A stretch of DNA of 30,473 bases from a virus: the IMG/VR virus record IMGVR_UViG_3300024344_000081, positions 1-30,473 of that record. The stretch is one strand, 5' to 3'. A program made the translations under genes and the position numbers. The notes beneath the pieces were generated by a model. That model was not told the DNA's origin, ran no database searches, and was given only the letters and a program-made list of their open reading frames with translations. This document shows, piece by piece, positions 1 to 9,200 of the stretch; the stretch's first letter is position 1; each line of letters opens with the position of its first letter.

Positions 1-415
1 GATAGGTAAAGGTGCCCAAACTGCATTTATTAGTGGTGGTAATGGTCCTACTTACTCAGGTAATAACAGTGCAAATTTTGGAACAACTTCAGACAGACGC
101 ATTAAGAAAAACATTGTTGATAATAATATTGGCTTAGATGCTATTAATAAAATTCAAGTTAGAAACTTTGAATACAGAACACCAGATGAAATAGAAGAGT
201 TATCTCCAGATTGTGCTATTCTTCAAGAAGGAGTACAGGTAGGTGCAATAGCACAAGAAATGCAAAAAGTATTGCCAGAATGTGTAACTCAAGAAAGTAC
301 AGGTGCATATACTGTTCAACAAGATGCTATGGTCTGGGCGTTAGTAAATGCAATCAAAGAACTATCAGAAAAGAACGATGCTCTTGAGGCTCGAATTAAA
401 GAATTAGAAGGTTAA
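1..415 (+). CDS. Tail fibre/spike C-terminus with peptidase S74 intramolecular chaperone (5' partial)
   Basis: The reading frame is open from base 2 and stops at 413-415, so only the last 137 residues are present. The motif TTSDRRIKKNI (Ser codon at 89-91) is the signature of the S74 intramolecular chaperone found at the C-terminus of phage tail fibres and endosialidases. In that family the domain trimerises the fibre and then cuts itself off just before the Ser, using a Ser/Lys dyad; both residues are present here. The later VGAIAQEMQKVLPE segment and the C-terminal heptad-like helix (ALVNAIKELSEKNDALEARIKELEG) also fit the family. The receptor-binding part lies upstream of the window. The next gene starts 2 nt after the stop, so both are probably on one late transcript. 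The domain call is secure; the kind of fibre is not known. Confidence 0.88.
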   Translation, partial: IGKGAQTAFISGGNGPTYSGNNSANFGTTSDRRIKKNIVDNNIGLDAINKIQVRNFEYRTPDEIEELSPDCAILQEGVQVGAIAQEMQKVLPECVTQESTGAYTVQQDAMVWALVNAIKELSEKNDALEARIKELEG

Positions 416-417
416 AT

Positions 418-1053
418 ATGGAGTTAATACCACGCCATTTTCCCAACGTAGGAGTTGTCGAAGGACAACTTCCTGAAGGTGTTGTGGCTAACCTATGGTC
501 TATGATTGAAGAGGCAAGGGAAGAGCCAGATGACATGAAGCCTGAACTTGCAGGTAACATCAGCTCCTCTATACGCCTTGATGGCGGCTCACCATTGCTT
601 GAAGAATTTATGAGTGAGTTACTTCCTTCTTTTATTGATAAACATGTTGAGTCTTATGGCTCCCCTTGGCGAGTTGTTATGAAAGAAGGTAAAAGTCTTA
701 ATTTAAATAGTTTCTGGGTAAACTTCCAGAAGAAGCACGAGTTTAATCCACCACATGATCACGGTGGAGTCTATAGTTTTGTTATATGGATGCAAATACC
801 TACATCCTACGCAGAACAGCGCAAACTACCTGTATGCGCTAATTCAAATGCAGATAATCACATATCTAACTTTGCGTTTAGTTATACAAATACATTGGGT
901 AAAATATCTACATTTGCGTACAATATGGAAAAAGAAGCAGAAGGTTACATGGTTATGTTTCCCTCGCAGATGACCCACCAAGTTTTTCCGTTTTATGAAA
1001 GTGATGAAGAAAGAATATCAATATCAGGTAATATTACTATAAAGGAAGAATAA
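418..1053 (+). CDS. Putative 2-oxoglutarate/Fe(II)-dependent oxygenase-like protein
   Basis: This 211-aa protein resembles the phage 2OG-Fe(II) oxygenase family common in marine and cyanophage structural modules. The family-like core starts at about residue 99 (FWVNFQKKHEFNPPHDHGG). His113-Asp114-His115 is the likely proximal iron motif and His187 (MTHQVFPF) the distal ligand. Arg199 in ERISISGNI would bind 2-oxoglutarate. Such enzymes hydroxylate an unknown substrate, either a virion protein or a metabolite. The ATG follows the tail-fibre stop by 2 nt, and its upstream AGAAGG acts as ribosome site. The position directly behind the fibre suggests it may modify a virion protein, which is inference. 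The family call is fairly secure; the substrate is unknown. Confidence 0.75.
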   Translation: MELIPRHFPNVGVVEGQLPEGVVANLWSMIEEAREEPDDMKPELAGNISSSIRLDGGSPLLEEFMSELLPSFIDKHVESYGSPWRVVMKEGKSLNLNSFWVNFQKKHEFNPPHDHGGVYSFVIWMQIPTSYAEQRKLPVCANSNADNHISNFAFSYTNTLGKISTFAYNMEKEAEGYMVMFPSQMTHQVFPFYESDEERISISGNITIKEE

Positions 1054-1054
1054 A

Positions 1055-1324
1055 ATGGCAAGAGAATCAGATCAAATTGCACAAGATTACTCAGCAATGT
1101 TGGGCAGTGTAAGTGTTATCACTGAAGTTATAGCGACACACGACAAAGGTGGTTCAGCAACAAGTGACGACTTCTCTGGTGAGATGACGACAGCAGAAAA
1201 GAAAGAGCGTGTCGCTAGAAGTAAAAGTTACTTAGATCACATGAAAGCATTAGACGATTGGGGCAGTGAAGATATGACTCCAGTGACAAATGCGATTAAT
1301 GCAGCTACGACATTTATAGGATAA
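1055..1324 (+). CDS. Small phage protein, first copy of a tandem paralogous pair
   Basis: This 89-aa, acidic, probably helical protein follows an AAAGGAAGAA ribosome site and starts 1 nt after the previous stop. Its C-terminal third (HMKALDDWGSEDMTPVTNAI) is nearly the same as in the next gene, and both share the order 'QDYSAM..I..I..VIA' near the N-terminus, so the pair arose by tandem duplication. I do not recognise a fold. Similar short proteins ending in 'TNAINAG' occur, as I recall, beside tail genes in marine phage contigs. A virion-associated role is inferred only from position between the fibre and the tail hub-like gene. Confidence 0.7.
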   Translation: MARESDQIAQDYSAMLGSVSVITEVIATHDKGGSATSDDFSGEMTTAEKKERVARSKSYLDHMKALDDWGSEDMTPVTNAINAATTFIG

Positions 1325-1337
1325 AAGGAGAAAATAA

Positions 1338-1637
1338 ATGGACGCTTTAATATCATCTGACGATCATAATGCAGATGGCACACGCAAAAATGCCAAATTA
1401 GCAGAGGATTACGCAGCAATGGGTCATTCAATAGACCTTATTAATGCTGTTATTGCTGGTAACGCTATGGCTAACAAACCAGATAGACCACCGATAGTAG
1501 CAAAAGAAAGACAAGACTGTGTAGACAGAAACGTAGCACACCTTGAAGACATGAAAGCTATGACTGATTGGGGTAGCGAAGATATGACTGCAACTACCAA
1601 TGCGATTAATGCAGGAAAAGGTTACACCGCGTCTTAG
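1338..1637 (+). CDS. Small phage protein, second copy of the tandem paralogous pair
   Basis: This 99-aa protein has an AAAGGAG ribosome site 8 nt before the ATG. It is a paralogue of the upstream gene: DMKAMTDWGSEDMTATTNAI matches the upstream HMKALDDWGSEDMTPVTNAI, and 16 nt (1289-1304 and 1599-1614) are identical at DNA level. It differs by an N-terminal extension of about 15 residues (MDALISSDDHNADGT) and by a different central loop. No membrane segment or catalytic motif is visible. The function is unknown; both copies keep the WGSEDM core, which suggests that this segment is the functional or binding surface. Confidence 0.7.
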   Translation: MDALISSDDHNADGTRKNAKLAEDYAAMGHSIDLINAVIAGNAMANKPDRPPIVAKERQDCVDRNVAHLEDMKAMTDWGSEDMTATTNAINAGKGYTAS

Positions 1638-1662
1638 AGGGTTTTTATGAAAGTATTAAATA

Positions 1663-3555
1663 ATGCCGTTAACAAAGCTACAGTTTAAACCGGGTATAAA
1701 TCGAGATGTAACCTCTTATTCTAATGAAGGCGGTTGGGTCGATAGCGATAAAATACGTTTTAGGTTTGGGTTTCCTGAAAAAATAGGGGGTTGGGTAAAA
1801 TACTCTTCGTCAACTTTTTTAGGAACTTGTAGGGCTTTACATGCTTGGGTTACTTTAAACGGCACTAGATACCTTGGGTTAGGTACTCATTTAAAATATT
1901 ATATAGAAATAGGTCAATCTTATTTTGACGTAACACCAATTAGAAAAACAAGCACAAACTCAATTACGTTTGCAAAATCTGCAACAGGTTCCCCTCTTAT
2001 TAATGTAACAGATAGTAGTCACGGAGCCGTTGCTAATGATTTTGTTACAATTTCTGGTGCGGTTAGTCTTGGTGGTGTAATTACTGCGGATGTTTTAAAT
2101 CAAGAATATCAAATAACTTCTATAACAAGTGAAAACGTTTATGTCATTTCAGCTAAAGATACTTCTGGTACTACGGTAAATGCAAATTCCAGCGACACGG
2201 GTAATGGGGGGAGCGGTGTTGATGGCTCGTATCAAATAAATGTTGGTTTAGATACCGAAGTGGGCGGAACTGGTTGGGGTGCAGGGACATGGGGAAGAAG
2301 CACATGGGGATCAGGGACAGATGTAGGCGTTACTACTGAATTACGATTATGGAGTCACGACAATTACGGAGAGGATTTACTTATAAACCCAAGAGATGGG
2401 GGCATATATTATTGGGATTCTTCCGCAGGAACTTCAACGAGAGCCGTTGAAATAGGAAGTGTTTCAGGAGCATCAGATACTCCTACCATAGCTAAACAGG
2501 TAATGGTTTCGGACAATAACCGTCATGTCATTGCTTTTGGAGCAAACACTATTAACACAACTGTTCAAGACCCCTTATTAATAAGATTTTCTGACCAAGA
2601 GAATTATTTGGATTGGACTCCAGTAGCAACTAATTCGGCAGGAGATTTACGAATTGGTTCAGGATCTAACTTTGTAAGAGCCCTTGAAACAAAACGCGAA
2701 ATATTAATTTGGACAAATAGCTCGTTGCATTCTATGTCTTTTTTAGGGGCTCCCTTTACATTTGGCATCCAGCCGTTGTCTTCTGGCATTACGATTATGG
2801 GCCCTAATGCAGTCGCAGCCGTTAATGACATTGTTTTTTGGATGGGTAAAGACAACTTTTATATGTATGATGGACAAACAAAACAATTACCTTGTTCGGT
2901 TAAAGAAGAAGTATTTTTTAACTTTAATGAGGGCCAAGAAGAAAAAGTTTATGCGGGTGTTAATTCTGAATTTAGCGAAATTACTTGGTTTTATTGTTCT
3001 GACGACAACTCTGTGGCTAATGGTGGTACAGGAGAGAACAATAAGTATGTTAGTTTTAATTATGGAGAAAACGTCTGGTATTACGGAACTTTATCTCGCA
3101 CGGCGTTTATGGACCGCGGCCTACGGACCTATCCGACTGCAACAGCGTCAAATTATGTTTACAGCCATGAGGTGGGATACGATGATGACGGGTCTGCAAT
3201 GACCACTTCTTTGGAGTCAAGTCCTATAGACGTAGGTGATGGAGAAAAATTTGTATCTATAAATCGAATTATTCCTGATTTTACATTTAATGGTTCTACG
3301 GATTCTTCTCCAACTGTTGATATGACAATGAGTATGCAAGATTTTCCCGGATCATCTTATTCGCAAACATCTACAGATACTACTGAACTTACTGCAAGCT
3401 CTACAACAACAGTTCCTTTTGAGCAATTTACGCAAAAAGCAGATATTAGGTTACGGGGCAGGTCTTTTGCATTGAAAGTTTCGTCAACAGGAGCGGGAGT
3501 GCGTTGGCGATTAGGTAGCCCTAGAATAAACTTGAGAGAAGATGGACGACGATAA
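1663..3555 (+). CDS. Putative tail hub / head-tail stabilisation protein (P22 gp10-like)
   Basis: This 630-aa, beta-rich protein starts with MPLTKLQFKPGINRDVTSYS, continues with EGGWVDSDKIRFRFGFPEKI and ends in RLRGRSFALKVSSTG...RLGSPRINLRE. Repeated short beta strands with W, G and Y (for example FWMGKDNFYMYDG near residue 400) suggest a propeller-like hub. The layout recalls the P22 gp10 stabilisation proteins that sit between portal and tail needle in short-tailed phages. Residues about 100-200 (Thr/Ser/Asn-rich, 'ITSITSENVYVISAKDTSG') look like an inserted beta-sandwich domain. The frame has a stop at 1657-1659, so 1663 is the first usable ATG; the nearest ribosome site (AGAGGG, 1636-1641) lies better for an ATG at 1647 in another frame. 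The structural role is likely; the exact homology is from memory. Confidence 0.6.
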   Translation: MPLTKLQFKPGINRDVTSYSNEGGWVDSDKIRFRFGFPEKIGGWVKYSSSTFLGTCRALHAWVTLNGTRYLGLGTHLKYYIEIGQSYFDVTPIRKTSTNSITFAKSATGSPLINVTDSSHGAVANDFVTISGAVSLGGVITADVLNQEYQITSITSENVYVISAKDTSGTTVNANSSDTGNGGSGVDGSYQINVGLDTEVGGTGWGAGTWGRSTWGSGTDVGVTTELRLWSHDNYGEDLLINPRDGGIYYWDSSAGTSTRAVEIGSVSGASDTPTIAKQVMVSDNNRHVIAFGANTINTTVQDPLLIRFSDQENYLDWTPVATNSAGDLRIGSGSNFVRALETKREILIWTNSSLHSMSFLGAPFTFGIQPLSSGITIMGPNAVAAVNDIVFWMGKDNFYMYDGQTKQLPCSVKEEVFFNFNEGQEEKVYAGVNSEFSEITWFYCSDDNSVANGGTGENNKYVSFNYGENVWYYGTLSRTAFMDRGLRTYPTATASNYVYSHEVGYDDDGSAMTTSLESSPIDVGDGEKFVSINRIIPDFTFNGSTDSSPTVDMTMSMQDFPGSSYSQTSTDTTELTASSTTTVPFEQFTQKADIRLRGRSFALKVSSTGAGVRWRLGSPRINLREDGRR

Positions 3556-3878
3556 TGGCTGGTAAAGTAACTCCTTTTCCAAAATTACCTACGCCTCCTA
3601 TAGAGATAAATGAGCGCTATTTAACTGATTTAGTTAGAAGTTTGGAAACAATTATATCTCAACTTCAAAACCCCGGCCCACAAAGAGGGACAACTCAAAC
3701 GCTTACAAATCTACAAGAAGGGAACGATGTTGGTTTAGAAAAAGGCACTCTTTGGGTAAGTACTTGCTCAAATAATGATGACGATGGCTATGTTAGAATA
3801 GCTTTATTAAATTTAAGTGCATGTTCTGGAGTATCAGGAACAAGCACATTAGGAAGTGTAACGGTATCGATTTCCTAA
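3555..3878 (+). CDS. Small virion-module protein of unknown function
   Basis: The ATG overlaps the stop of the hub-like gene by 1 nt (TAATG), a sign of translational coupling. The 107-aa product has a proline-rich start (PFPKLPTPPIEI), a helix (RYLTDLVRSLETIISQLQ) and a Gly/Ser/Thr-rich beta tail (LEKGTLWVSTCSNNDDDGYV ending GSVTVSIS). Helix followed by beta strands suits a small virion decoration or tail accessory protein, but I see no motif that names it. Coupling to the hub-like gene suggests a partner in the same structure. Confidence 0.65.
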   Translation: MAGKVTPFPKLPTPPIEINERYLTDLVRSLETIISQLQNPGPQRGTTQTLTNLQEGNDVGLEKGTLWVSTCSNNDDDGYVRIALLNLSACSGVSGTSTLGSVTVSIS

Positions 3879-3954
3879 GAAAATGTTGAAGACTACTAGA
3901 TTATGTATTAAAAAAGACGTACAATGAAAAAAATTAGCCTCTACGGAGAATAAT

Positions 3955-5295
3955 ATGGCGGCAGAAGCTCTTACGGAAGACAATATACCAAAAGGCGGAA
4001 TAGCGGGTTTTATAATGCCCGATGAAGATTTTGCTTTTTTGGAAGCAGAAAATGCGCGTAAGGAGCTTGGATCTTCTGGAATAGCTGAATTTAGCAGTAT
4101 TGCTCGACGCATGGCATCTTACGGTCGTTTTGGGGATGATACTGTTGCCCACGTTCAAACAGGTGAAATTGTTGTTCCGCGTAGATTAATAGAAAAAAGT
4201 CCTGAGTTAAAAGAATCAATTTTTCAACACCTTAGAGATCAAGGTGTTTTAGAACCTGAAAGATATGTTGTAGGCTCCTCAGACAACTCCATTAACCCTG
4301 AAACAGGGTTGATGGAGTTTGGTTTTTTCAGCGATATTTTTAATGGTGTTAAGAAAACCCTTAAAAAAATATCTGGGTTTGTGCTTCCTGCGGTAGGTTC
4401 TATGATTTTTGGCCCAGTTTGGGGCGCGGCGCTTGGTACTGGTGTCGCTACTTTATTACAAGGTGGAGATGTTAAGGATGCGTTAAAAGCGGGTTTGGGC
4501 GCTGGAGTAATTGGCGGAGCCGCTTCTTTTGCGGGTGGAGCTATGAAAGGTGGCGTTGGCGGAGGAATGAGTGCATTACGAAGTGCCGCTAATCCAGCAA
4601 ATGTACGACTTGGACTAAGTAATGTAGGTGATTTAGTTCAAGGCAAAGGAAGCTTTTCAGACACCTTTGGTAATATAACTGGTCAATACAGTGATATGGG
4701 GGGTCTTGAATCTCAAGGCGGCGAAACTGGTGGTTTTTTTAGTAAAGTAAAAAACGCTATTATTCCAAAAGATGATGTTACTTTAGAAGAAGTTTTAAAA
4801 ATAAAATTTCCAAATACTGAATTATCAGAAATTACCGCTCCTCAACTTAAAATTGCGGAGTCTATTGTCGAGTCGAGTAGGCCAAGTCTTTTCAAAAAAT
4901 ACGGACCTTTAGCAGGAGCGGGATTAGCTGCCACATATTTAGCAGGCGGTTTTGATGTTAAAGAAGAAGACGATATTGATCAGGAAACGGGGCAAGATTT
5001 AATAGACGCAAACAGAGAAAAATACATTGTACAAGGGTTAAATCCCTACCGTGTACCAATTTATGCCGCTAAAGGTGGCGCAATGGGTGATGTTTTTCCT
5101 AGACGAACAGGTGGAATAATGCCAAACGAGGGTATTCCTAATAAAGACAGCGTAAAGGCTTTAGTTATGCCCGGAGAATTTATTTTAACAACAGACGCAG
5201 TTAAAGGCGCAGGGGGCGGTGATTTAAACAGAGGTATTAATAACTTGTACGGCGTTATGCGTAATCTTGAAAGTATCGGAAGGAGCGCTTCGTAA
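3955..5295 (+). CDS. Putative internal virion (ejection) protein
   Basis: This 446-aa protein has an acidic, helical N-terminal part with GDDTVAHVQTGEIVVP (residues about 60-75). A long Gly/Ala-rich hydrophobic stretch follows at about residues 138-190 (FVLPAVGSMIFGPVWGAALG and following), which could insert in a membrane. The C-terminus carries DSVKALVMPGEFILTTDAVKG then GINNLYGVMRNLE, a motif I recall from internal proteins of marine podophages. The ATG is preceded by CGGAGAATAAT. Membrane-active segments are expected of proteins ejected with the genome to form the channel across the cell envelope. The gene heads a run of coupled genes (it overlaps the next by 1 nt). Role inferred from position and composition. 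Confidence 0.6.
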   Translation: MAAEALTEDNIPKGGIAGFIMPDEDFAFLEAENARKELGSSGIAEFSSIARRMASYGRFGDDTVAHVQTGEIVVPRRLIEKSPELKESIFQHLRDQGVLEPERYVVGSSDNSINPETGLMEFGFFSDIFNGVKKTLKKISGFVLPAVGSMIFGPVWGAALGTGVATLLQGGDVKDALKAGLGAGVIGGAASFAGGAMKGGVGGGMSALRSAANPANVRLGLSNVGDLVQGKGSFSDTFGNITGQYSDMGGLESQGGETGGFFSKVKNAIIPKDDVTLEEVLKIKFPNTELSEITAPQLKIAESIVESSRPSLFKKYGPLAGAGLAATYLAGGFDVKEEDDIDQETGQDLIDANREKYIVQGLNPYRVPIYAAKGGAMGDVFPRRTGGIMPNEGIPNKDSVKALVMPGEFILTTDAVKGAGGGDLNRGINNLYGVMRNLESIGRSAS

Positions 5296-6230
5296 TGGCT
5301 ACCGAAACACTTATTCAAAGAGAAGCCCCAGAGGTAGAAGCCTATAAGCTGGGTCTTTTAGAGTCTGCAAAAGGTTTAGCAGACGTACCTTTAAATTTAC
5401 CACAACAACAAATTGCAGGAATGTCTGGCCTACAAACAGAAGCCCTACAAAGAGCGCAAGCAGGTTTGGGCTCGTATCAACCTTATTTGACCCAAGCAGG
5501 ATATACTATGGGGGATGCGGGAACAGCCTTTGGACAAGGGGTTGCGGGGCTTACTGGAGTAGCCGATGCCTACGACCCAACAAGCTACACAGCTTACATG
5601 AATCCTTTTGAAGATGCCGCAGTACAGCAAGCTCTGGCTGATATTCAAAGAGCAGGAGATATTAGAGCATTAAGTTTAGACGATGCCGCAGTAAAAGCAG
5701 GTGCTTTTGGCGGTTCGCGGTCTGGGGTTCAACGAGCAGAATTAGATAGAAATGTATTAGGTGAACAGGCAAGAACCGCCGCAGGATTGAGGCAGGCAGG
5801 CTATGAAAGCGCGGCTCAACGCGCTCAAGCCGCTTTTGAAGCGCAAAAACAACGCGCTATTTCTGGATCTCAACTGTATGGTCAGTTGGGTCAGGGCATC
5901 GGTCAATTAGGTGGACAAATGGCTTCATTAGGTCAATTAGGCCAGCAACTTGGTCAGCAAGATGCTAGTTTTGGTTTTGATATGGGTAAATTCCAGCAAG
6001 CTCAACAGCAAGCTGAGTTAGAAGCTTTACGCGCCAATCAATTACAACAAATGTACGAACCATACCAAAGGATATCGTATCTCTCTGATATTTACAGAGG
6101 TGCGCCATCTACTCAATCAACTATTACGCAAACATCTGCACCATCGGTGTCTCCAGCGCAATCCTTTTTAGGGTTGGGCATAGCAGGACTAAGTGCAGCA
6201 GCAGGAGCCAAAACAGCGGGGTTATTTTAA
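5295..6230 (+). CDS. Putative internal virion protein, Ala/Gln-rich
   Basis: This 311-aa protein overlaps its neighbours by 1 nt on both sides (TAATG). The N-terminal half carries YMNPFEDAAVQQALADIQRA and then AGAFGGSRSGVQRAELDRNV, a segment I recall as conserved in podovirus-like internal proteins. Residues about 165-265 are extremely rich in Gln, Ala, Leu and Gly (QLGQGIGQLGGQMASLGQLG) and should form long helices. A hydrophobic Gly/Ala C-terminus (FLGLGIAGLSAAAGAKTAG) could be membrane-active. It is probably one of the core or ejection proteins, comparable in size and position with T7 gp14, though no sequence relation to gp14 is claimed. Confidence 0.6.
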   Translation: MATETLIQREAPEVEAYKLGLLESAKGLADVPLNLPQQQIAGMSGLQTEALQRAQAGLGSYQPYLTQAGYTMGDAGTAFGQGVAGLTGVADAYDPTSYTAYMNPFEDAAVQQALADIQRAGDIRALSLDDAAVKAGAFGGSRSGVQRAELDRNVLGEQARTAAGLRQAGYESAAQRAQAAFEAQKQRAISGSQLYGQLGQGIGQLGGQMASLGQLGQQLGQQDASFGFDMGKFQQAQQQAELEALRANQLQQMYEPYQRISYLSDIYRGAPSTQSTITQTSAPSVSPAQSFLGLGIAGLSAAAGAKTAGLF

Positions 6231-9200
6231 TGAATAGAGCAATTTTAGATAGACAAATGTTTGCAGGAGGCGGGGCAGCTTTTCCTGATTTAAGTGGTGA
6301 TGGCAGAATTACGCAAAAAGATATCTTAATGGGTAAAGGCGTAATTCCTATGGCAGGCGGTGGAAACCCTATGGCCCGCGGCGAACAGATTAAATACTAT
6401 GAAAATGGTGGCGGACCTGAAACTTTGGTTCGAGGTATTTTAGGAAGTATCTTGGAATCAGCTGGATCTGGAGCCCTTGATAATTTAGGAAAAGGGGCTG
6501 TAGAAAATTTAATATCGCAAGCTGTAAAGTTGGGCGGACTAGGCGCTGGAGAAACAATGGCGGTTATTCTTAACAACCAATATGGTGCAAGAGAAAAAGA
6601 TACTACAGGCGCTTTTTTAGAAATTCAACGGCAGATGCAAGAACAACAAGCAGACATGGGTCTAGAAGCCGCGAGCCCTATGGTAGGCGCCACTCCTCCC
6701 ACAAGAGCTATTAAACCCGGGGGACGTATGGGAGGAATCCCCATGGCAGAAGGCGGAATGGTCGAAGAAGGTGTTGGATCTCTCATGGCTCAAGAAACAA
6801 TGCCAAGTCCCGAAGCCGCTATGGAAGACGCTGTTATGGGTGCGGCAGAAGGTATTGGCGCACTCGACGCCGCTCAAGACTACGAACAAGCAATTAATTC
6901 TGTTCGTGGGGATCAAATGCCAATAGAAGCACGCTACGAAGAATTAGCTAGTTTTGTTGGTCCAGAAGACGCGGCCCAAACACCAGAGTCCGTGTTAGCA
7001 CTTGTTCAACCTGTTTTAGAAATGGCAGAAATAGACCAAGGCATTGGTTCTATTGCTCCTGAAGCTATGGGTGGAGACGCCCCCATGACGCCTGAAATGG
7101 CGGGAGGTATAATGTCTAACGTGCCCGAAGCGGTTCCGATGGAGGGACCTCCTGAAAATTTTAACCAAGGCGGGGTGGCTCGCCTTAAAAATGACCAAAT
7201 AAGGTATTACGCTGACGGCGGACCAGTTTTTAATTTCCGAAAAGGCGGAGATCCTGCGGATGCGGAACTGAGAGCGGAGCTAGATAAAAGACTTGGGTTG
7301 TTTCAAGAATTAGGTTTAGGAAGCGAATCAGACCGTGCAAGAGCTTTAGAAAACCAACGAAGGGCGTCAAAAAGTGGAATGCTGTTTGATATAGCCGATG
7401 CAGCGTTACGGTTTGCGGGCACACCTGTAAGACCGGGAATGAGTGTAGCATCTACTGCGGCGGAAAGTTTGGCGGCAAGCAAATTGTTTCCTAGAATAAG
7501 TCAACGAGCCGACGCAATAACAGATTTTGAGCAAAAACAATTGTCTGATAAGCGCACATTAAACCTTGCTGCATTAACGCAATCGGAAACTTCTTTAGCA
7601 GCAAAAAAAGCGTCAGAAGCTTCTTTAGCAAAAGAAAAATTAAACAACGCCGCAGAACTTCTTCAATTAAGAGAAAAATTAAGTGCGGAAGAAAAAGCCG
7701 CTAAAACGGGGCAAAAATATGCATTAGAATTAGCTAGGGAAAAAGGTCGATTAGCACAAGCTTTAGAAGATATTAAAGGGGATAATTCAGACAGAGCTAT
7801 TACTTTAAGGGCTAAATTAGAAGCTGAAATAGAAAAAACAAAAAATGATTGGCGTGTAAATGCGGTTCAAACTGATTTTGATAACAGTAAAAAATTGTTG
7901 GGCCTTAAAACAACAGAAGATTTAGTGATTGTAGAACAAAATTTTGAGAATTCGTTAAAAACGTTAGATCAACAACTTAAAAATGATTTAACAAAAATAG
8001 ATGCAGGTCAAAAAAATGAACTTGAAAGAATGAAAGTTAAAGACGAGTATGACCTTAATAAATTAAACCTTACTCAACAGAATAATTTAGCTCTTAATGA
8101 GCAACGGGCAGGTCTGGAAACAATTGCCCGTAAAGATGCACAAGCGTTCACTGCAAAAGAAAATGTGTTACGAAGAGCTTTTGAAAAAGCTGCGGCAGGA
8201 GATGAAGCGACTTTAAAACTAAGATTACAACAACGAGGTTTTGATGCAAATAAAGATGCCGCCGCTTATGATGCGGCACTTCGCAAAGAATTATCACAAA
8301 TGGGTATTTCTGCGGACATTGATGCTGCAAAGTTTGAAGCTGACCTTAGAAGAGAATTAAAAGAAATGGACTTTTCACAAGCTGAAATAGACCGTGAAAT
8401 AAATAAAGTCCAACAAGCTTTTGAAAACGAAATTACAACAGAAAAATTAACTTTAGAAAAAGCGAAACAGGTTCTAGATGAAAACTATAAAATGCGTTCA
8501 ATAGCTTTAGATGAAGAATTAGCCGCAATGCCTGACTTTATGTTTGAGCAAATAGACGATGGTAACGAAACAATACTTATGAAGATTAATAAAAAAACTG
8601 GGGATTCTTCAGAAGTTTTAAGAACAAAAATAGCTCAAGAACCAGATTATCGAAATATTACATTTAAAGGTAGAACTACTCCTGTTGATATAAGTACGGA
8701 AGCAGGCAAAAAATTAGCAGACAGTGTTGCCGCAGCAGTAGCGTCAGGTGATACTACCGCTAAAATAGAAAAAATTGGAACAACTCGTCAAGTAAATCCA
8801 AAAGCTTATTTTAGTGAGAATACGAAAGAAGTGCTTATGTCATATGACAGGGGCAACACTTTTGTTAGACCTGATGGAACCATTGTTTCACAAGCTGATA
8901 TGACAGGAACGGTGTTTCCGTTAAGTGACGAAAAAACATACGAAATTCATAGAAATTCCCGAATAAGCGCTAGGGCTTTAGAAAAATTAGGAGAAATAGA
9001 TTCAATACGTCTTAGCGGAATAGATACATCTTTGAAAGAGGCTGGTTTAAAAGCACTTTCTGACGACGATAAAAGAACATATTTAGAAGTTTCTAAGAAT
9101 ATTAGAAAAGGTACAGGAGTTTTAAGCAAATTTGCTGCCCTTATTAACGGAATAGTTGGTCAAATTCCGGGAATAGGTAAGTTTTCTTCAGAATTATTTA

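Noticed and set aside
2604-2855. Minus-strand ORFs inside the hub-like gene and in other virion genes
   Set aside because: They lie wholly within strong + strand genes, lack ribosome sites and give no protein pattern; they mirror the codon use of the real genes.
3880-3954. Two tiny ORFs (3884-3928 and 3924-3953) and a promoter-like TTGAAG before the gene at 3955
   Set aside because: The ORFs have no good ribosome sites and only 14 and 9 codons; the -10 match is poor. It is better read as a plain 76-nt spacer.
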